Assembly (NCBI RefSeq): GCF_000003815.2
Contig: NW_023365870.1
Location: 1 to 22,729, forward strand
Length of the DNA stretch: 22,729 nt
From: Branchiostoma floridae
Lineage: Eukaryota > Chordata > Leptocardii > Amphioxiformes > Branchiostomatidae
Direction of reading: 5' to 3'
Shown here: positions 1-9,900 of the stretch, piece after piece
Numbering within the stretch: the first letter of the stretch is position 1
Layout: every line of letters starts with the position of its first letter
The notes under the pieces: model-generated
Database searches by the model: none
The model's input: the letters and a program-made list of their open reading frames with translations, nothing else
What the model was told of the DNA's origin: nothing
Program-made: the position numbers and the translations under genes

Positions 1-251
1 AGAATTAAATGCTATGTTTGCCATCGTTTTAATTAGAAATTTAAAGCAAACGCTGATGAATGTATTAATTCAGAAAAATAAAATTTGCCTTGTTGAATTT
101 ATCCTTTTATATTATTTTACAGGTTGTGTCTGACAGGGAAAGAGGTGCGTAATATATATAATAATAGTACTTCTTGGCTTTTCTTGGCAGGTGACTATAA
201 TAATAAAAATGTCATTGAGTACATGATCGTGAGTAGAACATCATGCATCTA
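1..251. other. AT-rich flank, probably PIGN intron
   Basis: No coding signal was recognised. The stretch is AT-rich, lies outside the left terminus of the large putative insertion, and is probably part of the PIGN intron that precedes the exon at 6902. This is inferred from gene order only. Confidence 0.4.
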
Positions 252-264
252 CCTGTGTGAAAAT
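252..264 (+). repeat. Left 13-bp terminal inverted repeat
   Basis: CCTGTGTGAAAAT is the exact reverse complement of 6714-6726. The match does not extend outward (A at 251 against G at 6727). Inward it continues only loosely, as a C/G-rich run followed by GTCCGAACC-like words. Confidence 0.55.
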
Positions 265-269
265 TTGCC

Positions 270-760
270 CGTCCCGGACTAGTCCGAACCGGCATGAACC
301 GTCAGTTCGAACCATGCAATAGTCCGGGGGTCGGACGGGTCGGTCGGACGGGACGGACGCTCGACAGTTCGCAGAACGGTTCGGACGGCCATAAAGGGTC
401 CAGATTGGCCGCTTGGACTAGCCCGGACTACGTCCCGGACTGGTCCCGGACGGCATGGTTCGAACGCTTTCGGGCGGCGGCCTGGAGCGGGCCGTTCGAA
501 CGGTTCGAGCCGGTACGGCTCCGCCCGGGCCGGACGGCCGAACGGGCGGTTCCCATAGCAACAAAGCGATCCGAACCGTCTGGGGGCGTGCAGAGCACCG
601 CGGGGCGCCGGCTCGTACGTCTGCGGACGTCTGCGAACCACCAATTTACATGGCAACTGTACCTCCAAAACACCCGTGAAATGCGTAAAATCGTGCTGTT
701 GTGAGGTGGAAATCGCTGCCCAAACAGTTCGGACGGTCTGAACCGCCGGAATGCCGTCAC
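270..760. repeat. GC-rich subterminal region with palindromic TTCGAAC/GGACGG words
   Basis: This block is very GC-rich for the window and consists of short, partly palindromic words (TTCGAAC, CGGACGG, GGTTCGGAC, GTCCCGGAC) in both orientations. Long open frames on both strands here are a by-product of high GC, which makes stop codons rare. They overlap one another, have arginine- and proline-rich low-complexity products, and match no family I know. Subterminal word arrays like this are known from several DNA transposon groups. Confidence 0.5.
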
Positions 761-764
761 AAAA

Positions 765-1877
765 TAGAAAGAATTTGAATGCAATTCATCCCTCTGCCGC
801 CAGCGCTCCTATAGACAAAATATTAATGACGGCTTGAAGTTACAGAATGACACCAGCCGCAAGACAATCAATGTAAATCACATGTGCCCTCACTTTGACG
901 TTATGTGCGTGCGGAGTCCCAGGAAACATTTGATTGCCCGCACAAACCATGTACAAAGCGTAAGTAATGGATTTCTGATCATGATGTCTTTCCGACTGAA
1001 GCGTGGTTACCAAACATGTGGCGGAGACACTATCACTAATATATGATATACATTCAAGTCCATAATCTAGAAGATTCATTTATAACATCATTGAATGCCC
1101 TAATATATTCATGCCAACGCTAGGCACGTTACGCACCCAGCGGCGGCGAGGGTTCAGTGACCCCATCTCAAACGTAAACAAGAAGACGATCCTATGAAGA
1201 AGCCAAACATTTTGTTGGTGTGTGTTGAACTTTATTGTATTTTGTTGAAAGAAAGTTGTATCTAAATATTGAATGGTAATATATGTTAATCTAGTGCCAC
1301 AAAATATTATTCTACGTGTCTAAAATAAGACTAGTTTTGATATAGGTGCTGGCCCCCATACGTGAATTGAACTCTCCCACACTTGATTGAAGCCTCCCGG
1401 TCCTTTGGGACAGCCGCCCGACAAGTGCGCACATGTCTATAACTCGTTGTTTGTTGTTTGTTTTACGTTCCATGTGTTAATTTTTGGCACAGTTTGCACA
1501 TCCATTGACAGGAATACCACTAAGAATGATGTCGTCATTATACCCATTTCCTTTGTGTTTCTTGCCTTTTTTCACGAGCAAGTTATTCAAAGACGGGAAA
1601 ATACGATCCAGATATCAATTTGCGAGCCAGTGGCTAGGCCACACCCACACAGCGCGAAACTTTAGGTATAGAGGCGTGCCGCTGTCCATCATCACGTGGC
1701 GACCGACAAAATAATTAGCAACCATATATCCGCTAGCTGGGTGTCATGCTGTCCGTATTATAAAACGTCTGCACAATTATTATTGGAATCTTTCGGCAGT
1801 AAATTTACTTTGCGCACTTGTAAGCGACTTTTGACAAGACTGGCCGGTGTTCCCGTAAAGCTTTCCTTCTGTCCTAA
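765..1877. other. No recognised feature
   Basis: AT-rich sequence inside the putative insertion. Only short open frames without recognisable products occur. I see no RNA gene or repeat that I can support. Confidence 0.4.
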
Positions 1878-2406
1878 GAAGTACCACGAGTGATATCATA
1901 CAATGTTGATTGAATGAGTAGAGATTAAAAGACGTCACCCTAGAGGATTATTGTTAACCTACGCCGTAGACGTTTCAACTTTCACATCGCTTGATAGATT
2001 TTTATGCCCGTCAAAGGCACATGTGTGAATAGCAGGCGAAATCTTTACTTGCGGCACAAGTAAATAAACGCTTTTGAAAAGTTGGTAAGTAAGGAGGAAC
2101 AATATTAAACGGGGAGGATTATTGTCGAGGAAATTCCGCTCGTGAAGTACCACGAGTGATATCATACAATGTTGATTGAATGAGTAGAGATTAAAAGACG
2201 TCACCCTAGAGGATTATTGTTAACCTACGCCGTAGACGTTTCAACTTTCACATCGCTTGATAGATTTTTATGCCCGTCAAAGGCACATGTGTGAATAGCA
2301 GGCGAAATCTTTACTTGCGGCACAAGTAAATAAACGCTTTTTGAAAAGTTGGTAAGGAGGAACAATATTAAACGGGGAGGATTATTGTCGAGGAAATTCC
2401 GCTCGT
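1878..2406. repeat. Tandem duplication, two copies of about 265 bp
   Basis: Copy 1 (1878-2143, 266 bp) is followed directly by copy 2 (2144-2406, 263 bp). Both start GAAGTACCACGAGTGATATC and end AAATTCCGCTCGT. By eye they differ only by one extra T in a T run near 2341 and the loss of a TAAG unit near 2356. Near-identity suggests a recent duplication or a duplication made in assembly. The unit has no recognised coding content. Confidence 0.9.
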
Positions 2407-2699
2407 GAGGACATGGATATAACGTCCTTGGGAGGAAGTTACTAGTATGCCATGGTGAGGAGAAGTAATTCTATGGAACGTTGATATTAATATTTTTCAG
2501 TTGTAGTTGTACTCTACTCTCTCTACTCTATATGAAGCATGGACATGGACACCTGACGTGCTAATTCAGATTACGCTTAGTCTACAGTTTAGTCTTTGTT
2601 CTGTGCGTTTAGTCGTTACACAGCATTGGGCATGTACACAACCAAGATACACTACTGAAGTACAGAGAAGAAAACAAATTCGCTGGAATTTCACAGGTT
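2407..2699. other. No recognised feature
   Basis: Sequence inside the putative insertion between the tandem duplication and the first 124-bp direct repeat. Short open frames have no recognisable product. Confidence 0.35.
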
Positions 2700-2823
2700 T
2701 TATCCCCAGGGGCAGGCAGGCGAGTTTCTCAAGCTTGACTCCCTGCTGACAATAATCCCGATAGCCCGTCCGAACGGTTCAAACGGTTCGGGATTTACTG
2801 TGGCGTGTCCAGAGATCCGCCTG
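2700..2823 (+). repeat. 124-bp direct repeat, copy 1
   Basis: It starts TTATCCCCAGGGGCAG, contains AAGCTTGAC and CTGCTGACAATAATC, then a GC-rich GTCCGAACGGTTC core, and ends GAGATCCGCCTG. The second copy lies exactly 907 bases downstream, in the same orientation and with equal length but scattered substitutions. The core uses the same words as the GC-rich ends of the putative large element. Confidence 0.85.
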
Positions 2824-3606
2824 GCTCCGACATGTCCGACCCGTGAGAACGTTGCCCCCAACCAGGGAGGTTTTATCAAACCCGGGACATTGAGGAAATA
2901 ACTTCGTTACCTTCGTCATGGATTTAAAATTACCTCCGATCAGTGGTGTATGCGGAAATTGTAAGACGATCATAATCACATCATTATCTTCGCCGAGAAG
3001 GTTATATTTATGATATAATTTGCAACGGTACGTGGAAACATGACTTCCTCTTTGCTGCAACAAGTGAAAATTACGTCATCATACCACTGTGTTTCCACGA
3101 AAATGGGCGCTGAAACAACATTGTGCATAATACAGCCCACAGGAGTCCCAGTAAGTGCGGAAAAATACATGCCTTCAGTTAGCCAGGATTTTGACTGTGC
3201 TGTTGATAATTTCACATCTAACACACTTGGTAACACAGCTAAACGATGTAAAACAGTTTCTTACCAGTTCAGTCTTGAACATGAAGAAGGGATGTTTGCA
3301 TTCCAGTCCGTTCGTATTCCACGGAAGTTTCGGCAGTCGGTTGGAACAGCACCAGAACATAATTCCACACAAATTGTTTGTGTTGCTAGTCCTTTTCCAT
3401 CTCTCCATGGCAGTTTGATGCATCCTGACCCGAAACGACAACGTACAAACCCCTCACGCGACACCTCTTCCAACTTATCCATGATAGTCTGTACATTTAG
3501 CCTTAGTATAAGACTAAAAAGCGGAAAAATAACACAGGACATCAGGAAACGGTTTACTGATGAGTTTTCAATTTGAAATGACCGCGACGCACGCGCAATG
3601 CTCATG
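2824..3606. other. 783-bp segment between the 124-bp direct repeats
   Basis: The segment has one 178-codon open frame on the + strand (3040-3576), overlapped by open frames on both strands. I recognise no domain, and the product has no hydrophobic or repeat pattern that would suggest a real protein. I do not call it a gene. Flanked by direct repeats, the segment could be the interior of a small repeat-bounded element. Confidence 0.4.
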
Positions 3607-3730
3607 TTATCCCCAGGGGCAGACAGGGGAGTCTTTCAAGCTTGACACCCTGCTGACAATAATCGTGATAGCCGGTCCGAACGTTCAGAACGGTTCGGGA
3701 GGCACTGTTGCGTGTCCTGAGATCCGCCTG
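3607..3730 (+). repeat. 124-bp direct repeat, copy 2
   Basis: Same orientation and length as 2700-2823, with scattered substitutions. It starts TTATCCCCAGGGGCAG and ends GAGATCCGCCTG. No short duplicated target sequence is obvious outside the pair. Confidence 0.85.
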
Positions 3731-6539
3731 TCCCTGGCCAGATCCAGGGCAGTTCTCTAAGTCTAACCTTTCATATTACGAAGGATGAAGCGTCCAAATT
3801 TCTCAGGGGAACATGACACTGACCCCTAGATTGTGCGTCACCATCCCCAACCCCAACCCCTATCAATTTGCGACGCACGGGTAGTGCATAGTCTCTCCTT
3901 CTGTAAGTGTAACGTGCTGGATGCAGCCATCCACGGCGTTTCTTGATCCAGTCGTCGCTTCGACTAACGAGTAATATATTTTCGAATTTTTATTGTACGT
4001 TTATGCTCTTAAAGCTAAGTACAGGTCAAAATGATAAAGTAGTTCTAACACTTCTAACAACAATATGCATATAAAATGGTGGCGTTAGATGTTCGGCTAA
4101 CCGTTCCCCGTGTCCTGTTTTGGATACCGTACTCCAGCGTGACACAGCACTGTACTTGTTTTTAGTCCCACTTTCTTGATATAATGTCAAGGGGAATATC
4201 ACTGGTCAAACTCAACACGTTTTCAGAGAGTCGATTGAAGTCTCGCTGCTACAGGTCGTCCAACAGGTGATCCAACCAGGTACTGCTCACAAGTTCCTTT
4301 CCGGCCAAAGCATGCGCTTTGACTCCAAACGATGGTGGAAATTTTGGTAAGTGAGAAACATTCAAAATATTGCACTTCACAAATCATGTTAGGTATTGTC
4401 CACAAGGCGAGATAATGCCGGACGCCATGAAAGGCAATAAAGATGCTAAATACATTTTCAACATTATCTCCCGTATTATTGCACATTTGGACAGAATCGT
4501 CGCTTGGTACAATGACAGTCAATCGAAACGTAGCGCAACTCAATGTCGTCTTATTTGTAAAGCGCCAGAGACAATTATTTAATCATAGGGTAGAAAGATT
4601 ATATTTAGTTCTACAGAAAACAATGGTGGTCCGAAACTTTTCCCCACCCGTTTTAACGCCGTGCGAGCATGATCAATCCCGAGTCGTATGGTGAAGACCT
4701 CAGGTGCCAGGGTGACCTACAATAGCATTGTCGTTTATTCTTCTTATAGTACTTTATTACACTGGGCTTGGAAGACAACGATTTAATTGGCGTGGGCAAT
4801 GTAGTTAGTAAATCAAACACGACAGCAGAACGGACAATATAGCGTTCGTGTGATTTAGAAACGAAATACGGCGTGCCGAATTCTTATTCGCCATGCCACT
4901 GCGACTATCCAAGCGGTATCTGCTGTTACGTGTTTAAGACTTTTTTCTCATTTATCGCTAGAGAAAAATAAAGAGACAAACAGGACTAAAACATATTCAT
5001 TCTTCATGAGAACAGACTTCGTAACAATGACTTGTTCATACCTATAGATATTCATATGTCTGTTTAGTTATAGACCTTACGAAAGTCGCTTTACTTTTGT
5101 CGTGTCAATAAAGATTTTATATGCTGCATGCACGGCATTTGGTAGTGCACGAGATACGATACAAGGACTGGTACTTCGTGGCAGATTACCCTTTAATAAT
5201 GGTCGAGAGGATAAACATGTAGGTGTGATCCGCGTACTCAACGCTGCATGGGCGTGATGGACAATCCAAACTGTGCAGGTCGCGTACTGTTCCCTGGCCG
5301 GCTTACTCTTCTATTCATTCTATTTCTACGGTTTTCCAGCGACCCGGAGTCTGGTACTGGTAGAGACTAACATTTTCCTGCAAGGAGAGAGCAAGCCGAC
5401 ATGCAAGTCGGCAATCAAGCCTGCCGACTTCATTAGACAAACAGGCATTTGTCGCAGTTCTCCCAGACGTATTTTCCCGTCCATAAAACTCGGACAGGGC
5501 CCACAACCTAAATTATGTCACAAAATGTGGCAATATGTAACTGCGAAAATTTTGGCATTGTCTTAATCACGTGGTTGAACAACGTGTTTTGGCTCGCCAT
5601 ATTCAGATGAATTTCCAAGAAACTTGATAGTGGGGCATAGGATTTCAGTTTCAGTTTCTTACAACCAATCATGTGGCTCATTATTTGCAGTGAAAATCAA
5701 CGTCTCCGGCTCATTTCGTACAAATCGTAGCGATTGGCTAGCCAGTAAATAGATTGTCCCACACTGTACACATCAAACGGCTGCCGCCAGCAATTAATCT
5801 TCAACACGAATGACTCATACTCTGATCAAAGACCACCAGAGCGCCGCTCACGTGCGCCTCACAGGCGGGATGTCCGGACCAGACCGGGCAGCTATTTCAG
5901 CGGGTGCAGCCTGGCAGCCGTTTCCGCCAACCCTCCAAAATCATCTCGCACACTGGACAGCCGGGCTTTCTGAGCAACGTTCGCACATGCAGAAAAACTG
6001 CACTGAGTAGCGGAGCAGATTCTTCAAAGGGTGACTCAACACTGTAAGCTGGAAATTGGAAAATGAACAGCATTTTATAAGTGTATGTAAACTTTACTAG
6101 AAGACCCATCAGTTGGTTTTTGCTACTCTATTGAGTATTGTATTATACTCTACTCTTCACTTCAGACAGCCGTGCGTGGTGACATATATGTACAAGAAAA
6201 CACGTCACCCATTCATTAGTCGCGGCCAAAATATAATATAGAAGAAAAGTTGTAGATTTGAAGGTAGAAAAATCTCAATTTTTTAAATTTTCATAGTACA
6301 TTTTGTATTGTTCTGGCGATAGTGCAACGCTATTACTATTAGTGTTCGCCCGCTCTGGCTGTTGCCCCGCAATAATGGACGTAATGCATGCCTCTAACAA
6401 TGTCTAATAGTCTCACCTACGGACTCTACTGCTCTTCTGGCCGCTGCGCCTAGTGTACGGAAGGGGGCGCTGTCGCACGGCTTCATACAATTTAGGGACT
6501 TAGACAAAATTTGGCAGGGCGGCGGCAATTTTTTCTAAG
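3731..6539. other. No recognised gene or repeat
   Basis: About 2.8 kb of mixed-composition sequence inside the putative insertion. Open frames are all below about 110 codons and have no recognisable products. I looked for missing upstream PIGN exons (the segment expected just before HPSETLTP) and found none. Confidence 0.4.
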
Positions 6540-6710
6540 TGTTTTACGGCGCCCGAAGCGTCCGGCGGTCCTGAACTGCCGAACGTGCTGAACCACTTAA
6601 TGACGGTTCACCGCCCGGCGCTCGGACTGGCAGCCTCGCGGGCCGGACGGCTTTGACGTAGGCGGACCGCTCGGACTGCCCTCGGACCGGTTCGAACCGT
6701 TCGGGGCGAG
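6540..6710. repeat. Right GC-rich subterminal region
   Basis: GC-rich block with CGGACCGGTTCGAACC, GGACCGCTCGGAC and related words. On the opposite strand it resembles the left block at 270-760 in word content, not in exact order. It directly precedes the right 13-bp terminus. Confidence 0.5.
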
Positions 6711-6713
6711 TTG

Positions 6714-6726
6714 ATTTTCACACAGG
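6714..6726 (-). repeat. Right 13-bp terminal inverted repeat
   Basis: ATTTTCACACAGG is the perfect reverse complement of 252-264. It ends 175 bases before the first PIGN exon in the window. Confidence 0.55.
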
Positions 6727-6901
6727 GAGCTTTTTCCAATGACACAAGTCTTGCCAGAAATGCCAGGGATCAAAGTCTCATGTCCACTAGCTTAGCCACT
6801 TGGCCATTTGATGCCACATTCCATATGCTTATGGTTTTGTATAGTCAAGCATGTGCAGATATAGACTATCCTGCCCACCCCTGTAGGCTCCCATGGTGCA
6901 G

Positions 6902-9900
6902 GCCACCCCTCGGAAACCCTGACCCCCCTGCTGGCCTGGGGAGCAGGAGTAGCAGGGCCCCAGTCTGGAAACACTCAGGACTACATGGATGGGTTTGGTC
7001 AGGGTCAGTTATGTTATAGTTACTCTGCTCTAGAACTAATTGATCTAGATTGGTTTGGTCAAGGAGCTTATATTGAGATATATATATAAGCTCCTTGGTT
7101 TGGTGAAAAGCTGAGCTAAAATTCTTACCAGTGTTACGTTGATACACAAGTTTATTTAAGGAGTATGGATTTAGCTGATTCCATATAAAGCTAAAGCTGA
7201 GAATACAAAACAGCAGTTCAGGTTTATCCACAAAACTACTCTTTTTTACAGAATGGAAGCTGGAGAACATCAGAAGATGTGATGTGAACCAGGTACAACA
7301 GAAGAGTTTTAGAATTATCTGAAGCCTCTTCTTGACAATTTCTTTTTGGTTATTAATGTGTACTCCATTTCAAATGCAAGGAAACATTGTCTGGATACAG
7401 TTTTTCACATAGCTTTAACAAAATTTGTTTCACAGGCAGATATCGCTCCACTCATGTCATCCCTTATTGGAGTCCCTTTCCCACTCAACTCTGTGGTAAG
7501 CGTTGTTTTCTACTGTAAATGCATGTAAGTTTACAGGGATTTACTTTCGTGGAAGCGAAAAAATGGAGTGTTCGCGGTAGCACCATTGACTGTAGTAAAA
7601 ACCTATAATGGAAAAATGTTTGTGGTGGTTTTAAGTTCGCGGTGAAGTGGCTACCGCAAAAACCTCAAACATAAAGCCACCGTGAACATTTCTGCAATTA
7701 CAGTATTTAGTTTTGTTGATGTGATCATCAAGTGTACTCAATTTTGGAACAGGTACATTTGGTTGATTTTAAACTCTGATAGTTATTTGGGGATTAACTG
7801 TATCTTCAACATTTTGGTTTGATATGTTTAGGGCACCCTTCCTTTGGACTATTTGGACAACACGGATGGGTTTAAGGCAGAGAGTCTGTTTACTAATGCC
7901 AGACAGGTGGTGGAACAATTTGAGGTGAGCTCTGATCCATGTCCTTCTAAAATCTGTGCAAATGGTGTTGTCTTAATATTTTTATTATCATTTCTGTCTG
8001 GACTCGATGCCATTTCTAAGTGATAGGAAATGGTATAATTGTATTTTTGGTTTGTTCCAGGTGAAAATGAAGCAGAAGAGGGAAACAACATTATCAGTGT
8101 TCTTCATTCCATACAGGTAGAGCTTTACTTTTAATTTTTATGCTTTACGTTGCTGATATTGATTAATAGCCCCATTTTGAAAGATTTTCAAAGGCCTTGA
8201 AAGAAAACAGTTTGTTAATTTGTGTCTCATATTTTACCCTATTAGTGACCTGACACCCAGCAAGCAACAAAACATGCTTAGAAACATTGTTAGTTTGATG
8301 CAGACACAGCAGTATCAAAAGGCAGTAAGTTGTTTTTTGCTTTACTTTTCATGTATCTTTTACACACACACTGTGTCTCTTCTCGGTGCTAAATCATAAA
8401 CAAGTTCCACACATTGTGCCTGTCCTTGGTACTGAACCATGTGTCAGTTCAATGCATGATGCCTATTCTTGGTACTGAAACATGCCTCAGTTATATGTAT
8501 TGTTTATTGTATCTGTCCTTGGTGCTGAATCATGCATCAGTTCCGCACATTGTGTCTGTCCATGGTACTGAATCACGCATCAGTTCCACACATTGTGTCT
8601 ATCCTTGGTACTGAATCGTGCATCAGTTCTACACATTGTTTCTGTCCTTGGTACTGAATCGTGCATCAGTTCTACATATTGTACCTGTCCTTGGCACTAA
8701 ACCATGTGTCAGTTCCACACATTGTACCCATCATCTGTACTGAAAAGTATGTCAGTGCTGTATATTGCATCAGTCCTTTGCGTTTATGTCATGTATTGGT
8801 TCTATTGATATAACTGATTTATTCCCAAATGACTTGCCCTTTCAATGAACTGCTTTCAGATACTAGAATGCAGAGAGCTGATTGACCTTGCTTTGAAAGG
8901 ACTACATTATTATCACACCTATGACAGGCTCTTTCTATGGTAGGACAATTTATTTTGACTCATAGACCATCATATATTGAATGAATGGTTAGATTCTATT
9001 TTAAGACACGTTGTAAACTATTCTGCTTTCTGTCAGAAGAATATCAGATTCCTTTAGATCGGTTAGATGTCATACAAGTGTTTTCATTTTGTTTCAGTAC
9101 AAGTGTGACCCTAGGGTTTATAGGCTGGATGTCGTATGTTGTCTTGGTGTTGCTAAGAGACCACACCACCATCATACAGCAGCAAAAATTGTACAAGGTG
9201 AGAAGTCTGTATTATTTCATCTTCTCATTATTTCAATCTCAATCCTTTTAAATGCTTAAAACAGTTGTCGAGTATTTGAAATACTGTCACACTGTGCAGA
9301 AACATTGTCTTAAGACAAATACAATTTTTTTCCACTATGTAGGTAAAGAACTCAGTTGATGCATGGACCAAGGTACAGGACAATGTCTCAGAACTTGTGT
9401 GTGGAACACTGGCAGCTGCTATCCTGCTCTTCCTTCTGGGTAAACAAAAAATTCTTCATCTCCTTCTTACATTGTGTGTTACCACTTCCACATGTCTGAT
9501 TATGTGAAGTGTTCTGTTATGTCCAATACTGGGCTTAAAATAACAGATTTTACAAGGAAAATGAACAACATTGGCTCCCAAACAATGAGAGGGACAGAAA
9601 AATAATTGAAGCTGAAGAAAGCCCAGGTCTAATATATCACAATTTTATTTTTACTGGATGTCTACTTCACTGGATGGTCTGATATGTACAGGATCGTGAT
9701 TATGATGAAATGTTAATGCTGTCATATTCCATTTTGCTGTAGTGATAAAGGCTCCATGGACATACTACGTGTACTGTCTCCCACCTGCCTGGATTCTCTA
9801 CTGCGTTCTACAGAGGTGCAGTTTTAGTTGTTTCTATACAATTTTGATGTCTTCATATACTTAGCAAATTCCTGTTGCATAACTTGAAATGTCTTCCATT

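Larger units (their letters stand above)
252..6726. mobile_element. Putative 6.5-kb insertion with 13-bp inverted termini and GC-rich ends
   Basis: The 13 bases CCTGTGTGAAAAT at 252-264 recur as a perfect reverse complement at 6714-6726. Just inside each terminus lies a GC-rich stretch (about 270-760 and 6540-6710) built from the same words, such as GTCCGAACC, TTCGAAC and CGGACGG, while DNA outside is AT-rich. Related GC-rich words recur inside at about 2765-2800 and 3670-3705. Removing the segment would leave about 426 bases of intron within the window, similar to neighbouring PIGN introns. No transposase or other protein was recognised, so it would be non-autonomous or degraded. I found no clear target-site duplication, so the exact ends and the class remain open. 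It could also be several nested elements. Confidence 0.5.

Noticed and set aside
114-160. TTTTACAG followed by about 22 coding-like bases and GTGCGT, a possible micro-exon of PIGN
   Set aside because: The translated residues do not resemble the PIGN segment expected before HPSETLTP, and the length is implausible.
279-784. Four overlapping open frames of 74-136 codons on both strands
   Set aside because: They lie in a GC-rich word array where stop codons are rare, overlap one another on both strands, and have low-complexity Arg/Pro-rich products. They are composition artefacts.
1330-1430. Possible tRNA-like segment around CCCGGTCCTTTGGGACAGCC
   Set aside because: No cloverleaf with a T-loop GTTCRANNC box could be drawn.
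3040-3576. 178-codon open frame on the + strand
   Set aside because: It is the longest non-artefact frame in the left third, but I see no domain or codon pattern, several overlapping frames exist on the other strand, and it lies inside a repeat-bounded segment. There is not enough support for a gene.
5800-6010. GC-richer patch with a 66-codon frame, possible first exon of an unknown gene
   Set aside because: There is no recognisable product, no convincing donor and no neighbouring exons in the same frame.
8414-8614. Open frame in minisatellite array 1 (and similar frames at 10264-10711)
   Set aside because: The reading frame is a by-product of the 43-bp repeat. The second one runs from repeat into the real PIGN exon at 10515.
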